From Alphaproteobacteria bacterium (GTDB taxonomy: Bacteria; Pseudomonadota; Alphaproteobacteria; Rhodospirillales; WMHbin7), in the NCBI GenBank assembly GCA_015231795.1, contig JADGAX010000005.1, forward strand, positions 2,154 through 66,153: a stretch of 64,000 bases of DNA, written 5' to 3'. Made by a program: the position numbers and the translations under genes. Numbering within the stretch: position 1 is the stretch's first letter; each line of letters begins with the position of its first letter. Positions 44,933 to 54,060 of the stretch are shown here, piece after piece. Below the pieces are notes generated by a model. The model had not been told where the DNA came from and did no database searches. It worked only from the letters and a program-made list of their open reading frames with translations.

Positions 44933-46318
44933 ATGGCTCTTGATGGGGACGCAGGATCGAACGCCGTCATTGGACAGGCGATTGGCGGCATTTGGACGCA
45001 ACTGGCCGCCGTCGCCCTTGATATCGACAGCATCGCAAAACATTTCGCGGATCAGGCCAAGCAAGTCGACATGCTGAATTCCGTCGCGGGCGGATTGGCC
45101 GACACCAACGCCAAACTGGGCGAGACGGCAGGCTTGGCCCAACAGGTCTCGGAATCGGTTTCCGACATCACGCAGGAATCGCAAAACTCGCTGACTTTGG
45201 CCAGAAGCTCGATCCAGACCCTGGTCGATGGCGTGAAGCGCACGGAAAGCCACATGAACGCGCTTACCGAATCGCTCACCAGGGTCGAAGGCGTGTCCGA
45301 ACGCATCGAAACCATCGCCCGCCAAACCCGCATGCTGGCCCTGAACGCCACCATCGAAGCCGCCAGGGCGGGCGAGATGGGCAAGGGCTTCGCCGTGGTG
45401 GCCAGCGAGGTCAAGGCCCTGGCCGCCCAAACCAGCGACGCCACCCAGTTGATCGCCAACACCGTGCGCGAGTTGAACGATCTAAGCGGCAAAGTGACCC
45501 AGGAGAACGCCACCAGCCTGACCTGCGCCGACAAGGTGATGTCGTCCACCGACGATCTGTCGGGCTTCGTCGACGACACGCAAACCCTGTTCGGTCTGCT
45601 GCACGAACATATCGAAGAAATCGTGCATGCGGGCCAGTCGGGGGAATCCGACCGCTTGCGCATGACCGAAACCATCGCCGCCATCAATGTCGACATCCGC
45701 GAGGAAAGCGAACGTCTGCATGACGCCAACGGGCGCCTCGACAAGCTGATGGCCGAATCGGAAACCTTGATCGAAGTGTCGATGAGCGTCGGCATCGATC
45801 TGCCGGACTCGCCCTTCATCCGCATGGTGCAAGACGCCGCGGCCAAAATCGGTTCCCTGTTCGAAGACGCCATCGATAAGGGACGGATTGGCCAAGACGC
45901 CCTGTTCGACGAGAATTATCGTCCCATCGGCGGCACCGATCCCCAGCAACTGATGGCGCGCTTCACCGAATTCACCGATCAGGCGCTGCCGGAAATCCAA
46001 GAACCCCTGCTGGCCGCCAGCGACCGCATCATTTTTTGCGCCGCCGTGGATCGCAACGGCTATCTGCCCACCCACAACAAGAAATATTCCCAGGCCCAGA
46101 AGCCGGGCGACAGCGCTTGGAACACCGCCAACTGCCGCAACCGGCGCCTGTTCAACGATCCCGCCGGACTGGCCGCCGCCAAAAACCAGAAGTCCTTTCT
46201 GCTGAAAACCTACAAGCGCGACATGGGCGGCGGCAATATGGCGATGATGAAGGATTGCTCGGCCCCCATCATGGTCAAGGGGCGGCACTGGGGCGGCTTT
46301 CGCATGGGTTATGTGTAG
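44933..46318 (+). CDS. Soluble methyl-accepting chemotaxis protein
   Basis: 461 residues, no membrane segment, so a cytoplasmic chemoreceptor. Helical signalling region with the conserved hairpin tip [19 protein letters not shown] and [20 protein letters not shown] (about 124-165). The C-terminal part (about 300-461) is a ligand-sensor-like domain with [10 protein letters not shown]-like and [16 protein letters not shown] and [11 protein letters not shown] blocks, resembling PAS/Cache-type modules found C-terminal in alphaproteobacterial receptors. Strong AAGGAG site. No che genes are nearby. Confidence 0.87.
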   Translation: MALDGDAGSNAVIGQAIGGIWTQLAAVALDIDSIAKHFADQAKQVDMLNSVAGGLADTNAKLGETAGLAQQVSESVSDITQESQNSLTLARSSIQTLVDGVKRTESHMNALTESLTRVEGVSERIETIARQTRMLALNATIEAARAGEMGKGFAVVASEVKALAAQTSDATQLIANTVRELNDLSGKVTQENATSLTCADKVMSSTDDLSGFVDDTQTLFGLLHEHIEEIVHAGQSGESDRLRMTETIAAINVDIREESERLHDANGRLDKLMAESETLIEVSMSVGIDLPDSPFIRMVQDAAAKIGSLFEDAIDKGRIGQDALFDENYRPIGGTDPQQLMARFTEFTDQALPEIQEPLLAASDRIIFCAAVDRNGYLPTHNKKYSQAQKPGDSAWNTANCRNRRLFNDPAGLAAAKNQKSFLLKTYKRDMGGGNMAMMKDCSAPIMVKGRHWGGFRMGYV

Positions 46319-46328
46319 GATATAATCG

Positions 46329-46412
46329 GCCCTCAAGCGCCGGGCGCGCGCTGTGCGCGCTAGGCTTCCGCTCGCCGGGAGGCTCGCGCGCGTGCCTTGC
46401 ACGCGAGGCGTG
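46329..46412 (+). repeat. Dispersed mosaic intergenic repeat, copy 2
   Basis: Begins CCTCAAGCGCCGGGCGC, then a hairpin GCGCGCTGTGCGCGC, then TAGGCTTCCGCTCGCC, followed by CGCGCGCGTGCCTTGCACGCG. The first part matches the repeat at 50501, where the hairpin is a different sequence (GCTCACCTCCGGTGAGC) but still pairs. Lies between the chemoreceptor and the radical SAM gene. Confidence 0.68.
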
Positions 46413-46441
46413 GTGTGCTTAAAACTGTTTGCGTGCCCGCT

Positions 46442-48277
46442 ATGACCGCCCCTTTCCTGCCCATGACCAAGGCCGAGATGGATCATCTCGGCTGGGAGAC
46501 CGCCGACATCATCCTGGTGACCGGCGACGCCTATGTCGATCATCCCAGTTTCGGATGCGCCCTGATCGGCCGTTTGCTGGAGGCCGAGGGATTCAAGGTC
46601 GGCGTCATCGCGCAACCCGATTGGAACAGTGCCGAGGATTTCAAGAAACTGGGCAGGCCCAACCTGTTTTTCGGCGTGACGGCGGGCAACATGGATTCCA
46701 TGGTCAACCGCTACACGTCGGAAAAGCGCATCCGTTCGGACGACGCCTATACGCCGGACGGCAAGGCGGGCATGCGCCCCGACCGCGCCGCCAATGTCTA
46801 CGCCCAGCGTTGCCGCGAAGCCTTCAGGGACGTTCCCATCGTGCTGGGCGGCATCGAAGCATCGCTCAGGCGTCTGGCTCATTTCGATTACTGGTCCGAG
46901 AAGGTGCGCCGCTCGATCTTGTTGGACGCCAAGGCCGACCTGCTGGTCTACGGCAATGCCGAGCGCGCCATCGTCGAGATCGCCAGACGCGCCCAGGCGG
47001 GCGAACAGCCCGCGCAGATGCATGACATCCGCGGCACGGTCTATGTCTCCAATCTTGATAAGATCGACGACTGCGTCCGCCTGCCCTCGTATGAAGAGGT
47101 GGTCGCCGCTCCAAAAAGCTACGCCCTGGCCTCAAGGCTGATGCATCAGGAGAGCAACCCCCACAATGCCAAAACGCTGATTCAGCCGCATGGCGACAGG
47201 CTGGTGGTGGTCAATCCGCCGCCATGGCCCTTGTCCACGCCCGAACTGGACCGCATCTACGAATTGCCCTACGCCAGGGCGGCTCATCCCAGCTATGGGA
47301 ATGCGCGCATTCCGGCCTGGGAGATGATCCGCTTTTCCATCAACATTCTGCGCGGCTGTTTTGGCGGCTGCAGCTTCTGCTCGATCACCGAACATGAAGG
47401 ACGCATCGTGCAAAGCCGTTCCGAAGGCTCGGTGCTGCGCGAGATCGAACAGATGCAAGCCCGCATGAAGGGCTTTACCGGCGTCATCTCGGACCTGGGC
47501 GGTCCCACCGCCAACATGTACCGCCTGGGCTGCAAGGAAGAGCGCATCCAGGCCATCTGCAAGCGCCTGTCTTGCGTTCATCCCACCATCTGCAAGAACC
47601 TGATCACCGATCACGGCCCGTTATTAAGCCTATACCGCCAAGCCCGCAATCGTCCCGGCATCAAGAAAGTGCTGATCGCTTCCGGCCTGCGCTACGACCT
47701 GGCGCTTGCAAGTCCCGACTATATCGACGAGTTGGCGGCGCACCATGTCGGCGGCTATCTGAAGGTGGCCCCAGAACATACCGAAGCGGGGCCGCTGGCC
47801 CATATGATGAAACCGGGCGTTTCAGTTTACGAGAAATTCCAGGCCCGCTTCCTAAGCGCCGCCCGCAAGGCGGGCAAGCAGCTTTACCTGATCCCCTATT
47901 TCATCGCCGCCCATCCCGGCACCACCGATCAGGACATGCTGAAACTGGCCCTGTGGTTGAAGCGCCATGGGTTGAAGCTGGATCAGGTGCAAACCTTCCT
48001 GCCCTCGCCCATGTCGCTGGCCACCGCCATGTATCATACCGGCCTCAACCCGCTGACGCCCGATCTCAAGCCCGTTTACGTTCCCAAGGGCGGACGCCAG
48101 CGGCGCATTCACAAGGCCTTTTTGCGCTGGCACGACCCCGAGAACGCCCATTTGCTGAAGGAAGCCCTGATCAATATGGGCCGCAAGGAATTGATTGGAA
48201 ACGGGCTTCATCAATTGGGCGGGCTTGGGACCGCCGCATTGCCAAAGCAACGTCTAACGGACTGTAAAAGAAAGTGA
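46442..48277 (+). CDS. YgiQ-type radical SAM protein
   Basis: 611 residues from ATG 46442. UPF0313/YgiQ family: N-terminal cobalamin-like Rossmann part ([19 protein letters not shown]), then the radical SAM site C306-x3-C310-x2-C313 ([18 protein letters not shown]), [15 protein letters not shown] and [12 protein letters not shown]. Chemical role in the family is unsettled. Length matches. Starts 30 bases after the repeat copy at 46329. Confidence 0.9.
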   Translation: MTAPFLPMTKAEMDHLGWETADIILVTGDAYVDHPSFGCALIGRLLEAEGFKVGVIAQPDWNSAEDFKKLGRPNLFFGVTAGNMDSMVNRYTSEKRIRSDDAYTPDGKAGMRPDRAANVYAQRCREAFRDVPIVLGGIEASLRRLAHFDYWSEKVRRSILLDAKADLLVYGNAERAIVEIARRAQAGEQPAQMHDIRGTVYVSNLDKIDDCVRLPSYEEVVAAPKSYALASRLMHQESNPHNAKTLIQPHGDRLVVVNPPPWPLSTPELDRIYELPYARAAHPSYGNARIPAWEMIRFSINILRGCFGGCSFCSITEHEGRIVQSRSEGSVLREIEQMQARMKGFTGVISDLGGPTANMYRLGCKEERIQAICKRLSCVHPTICKNLITDHGPLLSLYRQARNRPGIKKVLIASGLRYDLALASPDYIDELAAHHVGGYLKVAPEHTEAGPLAHMMKPGVSVYEKFQARFLSAARKAGKQLYLIPYFIAAHPGTTDQDMLKLALWLKRHGLKLDQVQTFLPSPMSLATAMYHTGLNPLTPDLKPVYVPKGGRQRRIHKAFLRWHDPENAHLLKEALINMGRKELIGNGLHQLGGLGTAALPKQRLTDCKRK

Positions 48278-48308
48278 AACTTGTTTGCTGGGCCGCGATT
48301 CGTCCTTC

Positions 48309-48336
48309 TTGTCTTGGCGGTTTGGATTTATATTAA
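48309..48336 (+). promoter_or_regulatory. Possible promoter of the universal stress gene
   Basis: TTGTCT (48309-48314), 16-base spacer, TATTAA (48331-48336), 42 bases before the start. Sigma-70-like by eye only. Confidence 0.35.
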
Positions 48337-48377
48337 GCCGCAAACAACGATGACGCCCCCGGAATGGAGAAGCCTTA

Positions 48378-49187
48378 ATGTCGATCCGCAATATTCTGGT
48401 TCACTTGAATCGCGGCCCGCGCTCGGCGGACCGGCTGGCCTTCGCCATTGAATTGGCAAAAAAGCATCAGGCGCGCTTGGTCGGGGCCTTCGCCCAGAAA
48501 ACCGCCGCCCATCACATCGGCATGGTCCTGGTTTGGCCGCCCGAGGAATATGTCGCCGCCGCCAACGACAGCAAGGCGGAGTTCGAAACTGCCGTCAAGG
48601 ATTTGGAAAAGTCCGAGTGGATCGACATCAACCGCGGCAGCGACGCCGAGATCATCCGCCATTTCACCGAGGTCGGCAGGCATTTCGATCTGGTCGTGCT
48701 GGGCCAGCCTGAAGAGAAAGACAGCCTCACGCCCGACGACTTGGCCGAGCAGACCATCTTGTCCTCGGGCCGTCCGGTTTTGTTCATTCCCGCCTACGGC
48801 CATTTCACGCCCAAATTCGAAAAGCCCATGATCGCCTGGAACGATTCGGCCGCCGCCGCCCGGGCGCTCAACGATTCCCTGCCTCTGATTCGGGGCGCCA
48901 AGGAAAGCATCGCCGTCACGATCACCGATTCGCATGAAGCCGTTCAGCACTCCACCGCCATGCTGAAGACGCATCTTGAAAGTCACGGCATCGCGGCGCA
49001 GCCGGAAATCCTGGTCGCCATCGACATCGGCACCATGGACATGCTGCTGAACCGGGCCACCGACCGGGGTGCCGACATGATGGTGATCGGCGCCTTCGGC
49101 GGCTATGCTCGCTGGTTCGCCAGCAAGGGAGCGGGCACGAAATATCTGCTGAAGCACATGACGCTTCCCCTGCTGATGTCGCACTGA
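48378..49187 (+). CDS. Universal stress protein (tandem UspA)
   Basis: 269 residues, two UspA-like halves: N-terminal MSIRNILVHLNRGPRS to PVLFIPAYG, and C-terminal PMIAWNDSAAAARALND to GADMMVIGAFGGYAR with the closing KYLLKHMTLPLLMSH. The G-x2-G-x9-G nucleotide loop is partly kept only in the second half. ATG 48378 with GGAG upstream. Likely a stress or starvation factor. Confidence 0.87.
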   Translation: MSIRNILVHLNRGPRSADRLAFAIELAKKHQARLVGAFAQKTAAHHIGMVLVWPPEEYVAAANDSKAEFETAVKDLEKSEWIDINRGSDAEIIRHFTEVGRHFDLVVLGQPEEKDSLTPDDLAEQTILSSGRPVLFIPAYGHFTPKFEKPMIAWNDSAAAARALNDSLPLIRGAKESIAVTITDSHEAVQHSTAMLKTHLESHGIAAQPEILVAIDIGTMDMLLNRATDRGADMMVIGAFGGYARWFASKGAGTKYLLKHMTLPLLMSH

Positions 49188-49194
49188 TCGCCCC

Positions 49195-50034
49195 ATGATC
49201 GAAAGCGCGCTGGCCCAGGCCGATATCGACCATGAGATCAGCCGCTTTCACAGCCTTTACGCCCAGCGTCCCCTGCGCAGGAATCTGGGCGGCATGCGTT
49301 ATAATCATTCCTTCGCCCTGTGGTTCATCCTTGATCGGTTGCAGCCCAGCCTGATCGTCGAATCGGGCGTCTTTCAGGGCCATTCCACTTGGCTGATCGA
49401 ACAGACTTGTCCGGGGGCGCAGCTGTTCTGCCTGGACGTCGATTTCAGCCGCCTGCTCTACAAGTCGGAACGCGCCGCCTATATCCAGAAGGACTTCGCC
49501 CAATGCTCGTGGCGGGATCTGCCCAAGCAAGACGCGCTGTGCTTCTTCGACGACCACCAGAACGCTTATCAGCGCTTGAAGGACCTGCGCTGGGCGGGCT
49601 TCAAGCGCGCCGTCTTCGACGACAATCATCCCTGCGGCGAGGGCGACTGCTATTCGCTGAAACATATGCTGGCGGGATTCGGCCATCCGCGCATGCAGAT
49701 GAGCGAGAAATTCCAGGGCAACGAGGACGAGCGCCAGCGGCGCGCCATGTTCGAAGACATTGTTAAGGTGGCGGGACCGCGCCAGCAGCTTTTAGTGCCG
49801 CCCAACGAGGAAGACCGGGACCTGTTCTGGCAAAACTGCCGCAGCTATGTCGAATTTCCCCCGGTGGCGCTGGCCCCGCGTTCCGCCACCTGGGACAAGG
49901 AGTATCAAGGCGCTTATGAAACCAAGCCGCCCTTGATCGCCCCCCAGTCCCTGCCCCCGGCCATCAAGGACATGCTGGCAAGCGATGCGTCGGAATTCGA
50001 CTATAGCTTTATGGCTTATGTCGAATTGACGTGA
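49195..50034 (+). CDS. Putative SAM-methyltransferase-like protein
   Basis: 279 residues, soluble. SAM motif I-like VESGVFQGHSTWLIEQ and acidic strand LFCLDVD, followed by FFDDHQNAYQRLKDL and VFDDNHPCGEGDCYSLK, where DDxH repeats could bind metal, resemble Methyltransf_24/cephalosporin-hydroxylase-like enzymes. No close family recognised. Seven bases after the universal stress gene, so likely co-transcribed. Confidence 0.6.
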   Translation: MIESALAQADIDHEISRFHSLYAQRPLRRNLGGMRYNHSFALWFILDRLQPSLIVESGVFQGHSTWLIEQTCPGAQLFCLDVDFSRLLYKSERAAYIQKDFAQCSWRDLPKQDALCFFDDHQNAYQRLKDLRWAGFKRAVFDDNHPCGEGDCYSLKHMLAGFGHPRMQMSEKFQGNEDERQRRAMFEDIVKVAGPRQQLLVPPNEEDRDLFWQNCRSYVEFPPVALAPRSATWDKEYQGAYETKPPLIAPQSLPPAIKDMLASDASEFDYSFMAYVELT

Positions 50035-50067
50035 TATCGGGCTTCTTACGCTAACCCATTGATATAA

Positions 50068-50142
<75 letters not shown>

Positions 50143-50151
50143 TTTGGAAAA

Positions 50152-50226
50152 TGGTGGGCGCGACAGGGATTGAACCTGTGACCCCTCCCGTGTGAAGGGA
50201 GTGCTCTCCCGCTGAGCTACGCGCCC
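50152..50226 (-). tRNA. tRNA-Val (CAC)
   Basis: 75 bases with encoded CCA. Acceptor stem GGGCGCG/CGCGCCC, anticodon stem-loop CTCCC-TTCACAC-GGGAG giving anticodon CAC (codon GTG), T-arm GGTTCAATCC. Nine bases upstream of tRNA-Thr on the same strand, so probably one transcript. Confidence 0.93.
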
Positions 50227-50424
50227 GAAAGTCCATATTTTCCATGCCCCGTAGCGGGTGCTGCGGGGCGGGCGCTCATATAAGGGCGGGCCGAAAGCCC
50301 TGTCAAGGCCGATCCTGCCTTTTCCGCCTTTCGATTCAGGGGGTATAAACAGATTGGCCGCGACGCGCGGGGGGAGCGTGCGCATCGCGGCCTCTGTGCC
50401 TGGGACGAACGAGAAGCCCCAGGA

Positions 50425-50466
50425 AACGTGCGGGAGCCGAGGGGCCTAATCCTTCTCCCGCACGTT
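50425..50466. repeat. Perfect 12-base inverted repeat
   Basis: AACGTGCGGGAG (50425-50436) and CTCCCGCACGTT (50455-50466) with an 18-base loop containing CCTAATCC. Followed by ATTGTTTT, so a weak terminator on the plus strand is possible, though the flanking genes do not need one there. Confidence 0.7.
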
Positions 50467-50500
50467 ATTGTTTTGACCCTCAGGCGCCGGGGGTGTTTAT

Positions 50501-50633
50501 TGCCCTCAAGCGCCGGGCGCTCACCTCCGGTGAGCTAGGCTTTCGCGCCACGCCTGCAATGCAGGCCGACATTTTGTCTGTCCGCCAAGCGGACGGGCGC
50601 GCGGCCCTTTGGGCCTAGTCGCTGCGCTCCAAT
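50501..50633 (+). repeat. Dispersed mosaic intergenic repeat, copy 3
   Basis: Longest copy: CCTCAAGCGCCGGGC, hairpin GCTCACCTCCGGTGAGC, TAGGCTTTCGCGCC, GCCTGCAATGCAGGC hairpin, GTCCGCCAAGCGGAC hairpin, then GGCGCGCGGCCCTTTGGGCC and TAGTCGCTGCGCTCC. Shares its left part with 46329 and both ends with 30312 (reverse). A short related piece (CCTCAGGCGCCGGGGG) lies at 50478. Confidence 0.72.
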
Positions 50634-50654
50634 CTCTCCCCTTGCCGGGCAAAC

Positions 50655-51140
50655 TCAATTCACGACCTTCCAGGTGCCGTCGGACTGCTGGCAGGCGGTG
50701 CCGGTCACGGCTTCCTGCTTGCCATCGACATTGACCGTCGATTTGAATTCGCGGCAAGTGCCGCCGGTCACGGTATCGCGCCCTTCACGGGTTGGCACGA
50801 CGCTGCCGTAATGGCCGGAATCGGGGTTGTTCCAAGCGATGCTTTGGCCCACCGGCGCGGTATAGGCCTTCTGCTCGGCGGTCTTCATATATGCTTTGTC
50901 GGCGTTGTCGAGCGACTTGCCGATCTCGCTGCCCAACAATCCGCCCAGCACCGTGCCGCCGATGATGGCGACCGTGCGGCCCATGCCGCCGCCGATCTGC
51001 GAGCCAAGCACGCCGCCGGCAACGCCGCCCAGAATGGCGCCGCCCGCCTGCTTGGGGTTGTTCTGCATTGATTCACAGCCCGCCGTCGCCAGCAGGCTGG
51101 TGGTCAGAAGGATCGTCGCGGCGATACGCATGCGGGTCAT
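50655..51140 (-). CDS. Glycine-zipper outer-membrane lipoprotein (17 kDa antigen/SlyB-like)
   Basis: 161 residues: signal peptide with lipobox LATAGC (Cys about 22), a glycine-zipper membrane-like segment (AGGAILGGVAGGVLGSQIGG to LGGLLGSEIGK, about 32-77), and a C-terminal RMGTYG-free domain with TCREFKSTVNVDGKQEAVTG, typical of rickettsial 17 kDa surface antigen proteins. Anchored in the outer membrane; function structural or stress-linked. Single gene. Confidence 0.85.
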   Translation of the reverse strand: MTRMRIAATILLTTSLLATAGCESMQNNPKQAGGAILGGVAGGVLGSQIGGGMGRTVAIIGGTVLGGLLGSEIGKSLDNADKAYMKTAEQKAYTAPVGQSIAWNNPDSGHYGSVVPTREGRDTVTGGTCREFKSTVNVDGKQEAVTGTACQQSDGTWKVVN

Positions 51141-51294
51141 GGTTCTGTCATCCTTTCGAGAATTCCCACCGACCCTAGGTCGGCAGGAGAAGAGGGGAAA
51201 TCAAGCTGTCTCCTCGGCTATGATAAAACACGGACAAGGCGGCGAAAATATGGCATAGACAGGGCCGGATCTTGTTTTTTCGTCAGGTCTGGAT

Positions 51295-51879
51295 ATGCAG
51301 CCCCTCAACGCCCCTTTCGAACGCTTCTCGGCTTGGCTGGCCGAAGCCGAAGCCAGCGAACCCAACGATCCCAACGCCGTCGCCCTGGCCACCTGCTCGC
51401 CCGAGGGCAGACCAAGTGTGCGCATGGTGCTTTTGAAGGGCGTCGATGCGCAAGGTTTCGTCTTCTACACCAATCTGGAAAGCCAAAAGGGGCGCCAACT
51501 GGCCGCCAACCCGCATGCAGCCCTTTGTTTTCATTGGAAAAGCCTAAAGCGCCAAGTGCGCGTTGAAGGATCCGTGCTGCCAGTTGAAGACCATGAGGCC
51601 GATGCCTATTTCTCGTCTCGGGCCAGAGCCAGCCAGATCGGCGCCTGGGCCAGCCAGCAGTCCCGGCCCCTGGAAAGCCGCTTCGCGCTGGAAAAGCGGG
51701 TGGCGCAGTTCGCCGCCCAGTACGGATTGGGGGCGGTGCCCCGCCCGCCTTTCTGGTCGGGTTTCAGGATCGTTCCTGAAACCATCGAATTTTGGCAAGA
51801 CAAGCCCTTTCGCCTGCATGAGCGCGATTTGTATCGCCGCCATGGCGATGGCTGGGACATCGAAACGCTTTACCCATGA
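51295..51879 (+). CDS. pdxH: Pyridoxamine 5'-phosphate oxidase
   Basis: FMN enzyme forming pyridoxal 5'-phosphate. 194 residues; [20 protein letters not shown] (FMN binding), [33 protein letters not shown] and the C-terminal [10 protein letters not shown]. Supplies the cofactor of, for example, GcvPB. ATGA overlap with the downstream CDF transporter. Confidence 0.96.
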   Translation: MQPLNAPFERFSAWLAEAEASEPNDPNAVALATCSPEGRPSVRMVLLKGVDAQGFVFYTNLESQKGRQLAANPHAALCFHWKSLKRQVRVEGSVLPVEDHEADAYFSSRARASQIGAWASQQSRPLESRFALEKRVAQFAAQYGLGAVPRPPFWSGFRIVPETIEFWQDKPFRLHERDLYRRHGDGWDIETLYP

Positions 51880-52781
51880 ACGCCGCCCCGCCCCCGGAAA
51901 GCAGACTGATGCGACTGGCCACCTATGCGGCCATGGCTACCGCCTGCATTCTGATCGTTATCAAGATGGCGGCCTGGCTGGCCACCGGTTCGGTGGCGCT
52001 GCTTTCCACCCTGATCGACAGCATCCTGGATGCCGGCGCCTCGCTGGTCAATCTGCTGGCGGTGCGCCAAGCCCTGCAACCCGCCGACCGCGACCACCGC
52101 TTCGGCCATGGCAAGGCGGAGCCGCTGGCCGGGCTAGCCCAGGCGGCCTTCGTGGCCGGTTCCGGCCTGTTCCTGATCATCGAGGCGGCGGGACGTTTCG
52201 CCGATCCGCAGACCGTCGAACGGCCCATGGTCGGCATCATCGTCATGGCGGTCTCGATGGGGTTGACGCTGGGGCTGGTCAGTTTTCAGAAGTTCGTCGT
52301 GCGCAAAACCAAGTCGTTGGCCGTCAATGCCGACAGCCTTCACTATACCGGCGACGTGCTGATCAATCTGTCGGTGATCGTTTCCCTGCTGCTGGCCAGT
52401 CAGTTCGATATCCCCCTTGCCGATCCGCTGTTCGCCATCGCCATTGCGGCCTATCTGCTTTGGAACGCCTACGGCATCGCCAGAAGCTCGATGGATCACT
52501 TGATGGACCGCGAGTTCGACGAAGCCGAGCGCGAAAAGATCAAGCAGATCGCCAGAACCCATCCCGGCGTGCGCAATGTGCATGATCTGCGCACGCGTTC
52601 ATCCGGCCTGCAAAGTTTCATTCAATTGCATCTGGAAATGGACGGGCGCCTGCCTTTATTCGAGGCGCACGCCATCGCCGACGCCGTGGAAGCCAAGCTG
52701 CAAGCCGCCTTCCCCAGCGCCGAAGTGATCATCCATCAAGACCCGGCGGGTATCGCCGAGGCTCATCCGGTGTTCAAGTAA
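51876..52781 (+). CDS. Cation diffusion facilitator (FieF-like)
   Basis: 301 residues with six membrane helices and a cytoplasmic C-terminal domain. Metal site pattern [16 protein letters not shown] in helix 2 and [15 protein letters not shown] loop fit FieF-type Fe/Zn exporters; helix 5 [15 protein letters not shown] gives HxxxD. The C-terminal [20 protein letters not shown] is the usual metallochaperone-like fold. Coupled to pdxH by four bases. Confidence 0.9.
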   Translation: MNAAPPPESRLMRLATYAAMATACILIVIKMAAWLATGSVALLSTLIDSILDAGASLVNLLAVRQALQPADRDHRFGHGKAEPLAGLAQAAFVAGSGLFLIIEAAGRFADPQTVERPMVGIIVMAVSMGLTLGLVSFQKFVVRKTKSLAVNADSLHYTGDVLINLSVIVSLLLASQFDIPLADPLFAIAIAAYLLWNAYGIARSSMDHLMDREFDEAEREKIKQIARTHPGVRNVHDLRTRSSGLQSFIQLHLEMDGRLPLFEAHAIADAVEAKLQAAFPSAEVIIHQDPAGIAEAHPVFK

Positions 52782-52791
52782 ACCAAGCGCC

Positions 52792-52995
52792 TTACTGAAA
52801 GGCACAACCCGGCTTCAGCCCCATCTTCTTCAGCATGGTGGCCAGCGGGCAGAAACCCGTGAAGGCAGCCTGGAACATGTTGGCGCCCACGAAGGCGGTG
52901 AACCACAGCCACATCGGGCTGTGCAACTGCGACAGCGCCAAGCTGAGCAGAATCATGGTTCCGGCGAAGGCGAAAACGACACGGTCGATGGACAT
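52792..52995 (-). CDS. DUF2892 inner-membrane protein (YgaP-like)
   Basis: 67 residues: two membrane helices (about 7-22 and 30-45), then [19 protein letters not shown], the DUF2892 signature. The same module follows rhodanese in YgaP and is often found beside sulfide or metal-stress genes. Divergent from the RND adaptor with a palindrome between them. Confidence 0.87.
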   Translation of the reverse strand: MSIDRVVFAFAGTMILLSLALSQLHSPMWLWFTAFVGANMFQAAFTGFCPLATMLKKMGLKPGCAFQ

Positions 52996-53023
52996 GGTTG
53001 GAAAGCTCCTGCTGGGAATTGCG

Positions 53024-53041
53024 TATTAGCTGTTGCTAATA
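53024..53041. promoter_or_regulatory. Putative operator palindrome TATTAGC-TGTT-GCTAATA
   Basis: Seven-base perfect inverted repeat in the 99-base gap between the divergent DUF2892 and RND adaptor genes. The AT-rich form and location resemble binding sites of ArsR/MarR-type repressors, which commonly control such divergent pairs. No regulator gene lies next to it. Confidence 0.55.
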
Positions 53042-53094
53042 TAATGATCTTCCCTATATGATGTCAAGCATCCTGCGCCCGAGGGAGTGAGATT

Positions 53095-54060
53095 ATGCGC
53101 AAAATCCTGCCAATCGTCTTGTTTTCGGCCTTCGCCCTGCCCGCTCTGGCCGCTGAGTACAAGGTGGAAACGGTCGCCATCGACGACATGAAGGCGGTTT
53201 TCGCCACCGTGGAAAGCACCGACGTGATCCCCGCCCGGGCCAGGATCGGCGGCACCATCGGCGGACTGGTCGTCGATGAGGGGGCCATGGTCAAGGCGGG
53301 CGAGCGCATCGCCCTGATCGGCGACGCCAAGCTGGGCATCGAAGCCCAGGCGCACGAGGCCAGAATCGCCAGCGCCGCCGCCGAGCGCGACAAGGCCAAG
53401 CTGGATATGGATCGCGCCACGAAATTGCTGGCGACCGGGGCCGTGTCGCAAGCCAGGCTCGACCACGACCGCACCCAATACGAAATCGCCCAGCGTCAGG
53501 TGTCCGCCCTGCAATCCGAGCGCGCCGTGGTGGTGCAGCGTTCGAACGAGGGCGCGGTGCTGGCTCCGGCCAACGGGCGCGTGCTGAAGGTCAACGTCAC
53601 CAACGGCAGTGTGGTCATGCCGGGCGAGCCGGTGGCTACCATTGCGCTGGAAAACTATCTGCTGCGCATCTTGTTGCCGGAACGCCATGCCCGCTTCCTG
53701 CGCGTAGGCACGCTGGTACGGGTCGCCGAGCGCGGCGACAAGAAGGACGGCGACAGCCTGCGCGAAGGCGAAGTGGTTCACGTCTATCCGCAAATCGACA
53801 ATGGCCGCGTGGTGGCCGATGTCAAGGTGGATGGCTTAAGCGGCTATTTCGTGGGCGAGCGGGCGCGCGTTTACATTTCCACTGGCGTGCGCGACGGCTT
53901 TCTGGTGCCCGCCGATTTCCTGTTCCGCCGCTTTGGCCTGACCTATGCCAAGCTGAAGGACGGACCCGAATTGGTGGTTCAGCCCGGCCAAACGATGCAA
54001 GACGGCACGGTCGAGATTTTGTCGGGCCTTAAATCCGGCGACATTCTGGTGACGCCATGA
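53095..54060 (+). CDS. RND efflux periplasmic adaptor subunit
   Basis: 321 residues. Signal peptide (MRKILPIVLFSAFALPALAA), lipoyl-like part split around a coiled hairpin (RATKLLATGAVSQARLDHDR), SNEGAVLAPANGRVLKVNV and beta-barrel ENYLLRILLPERHARFLRVG. Links the inner-membrane pump to an outer-membrane channel. GGGAG precedes ATG 53095. Four-base overlap with the pump. Confidence 0.92.
   Translation: MRKILPIVLFSAFALPALAAEYKVETVAIDDMKAVFATVESTDVIPARARIGGTIGGLVVDEGAMVKAGERIALIGDAKLGIEAQAHEARIASAAAERDKAKLDMDRATKLLATGAVSQARLDHDRTQYEIAQRQVSALQSERAVVVQRSNEGAVLAPANGRVLKVNVTNGSVVMPGEPVATIALENYLLRILLPERHARFLRVGTLVRVAERGDKKDGDSLREGEVVHVYPQIDNGRVVADVKVDGLSGYFVGERARVYISTGVRDGFLVPADFLFRRFGLTYAKLKDGPELVVQPGQTMQDGTVEILSGLKSGDILVTP

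Larger units (their letters stand above)
50227..50654. other. Gene-free, structure-rich region
   Basis: 428 bases without a convincing gene. Holds the tRNA promoter area, a stem GCCCCG/CGGGGC near 50255-50280, a perfect 12-base inverted repeat (50425-50466), and the mosaic repeat copy 3 (50501-50633). Confidence 0.6.

Noticed and set aside
50425-50466. Strong intrinsic terminator
   Set aside because: Loop is long (18 bases) and only ATTGTTTT follows; neither flanking gene would need it there.
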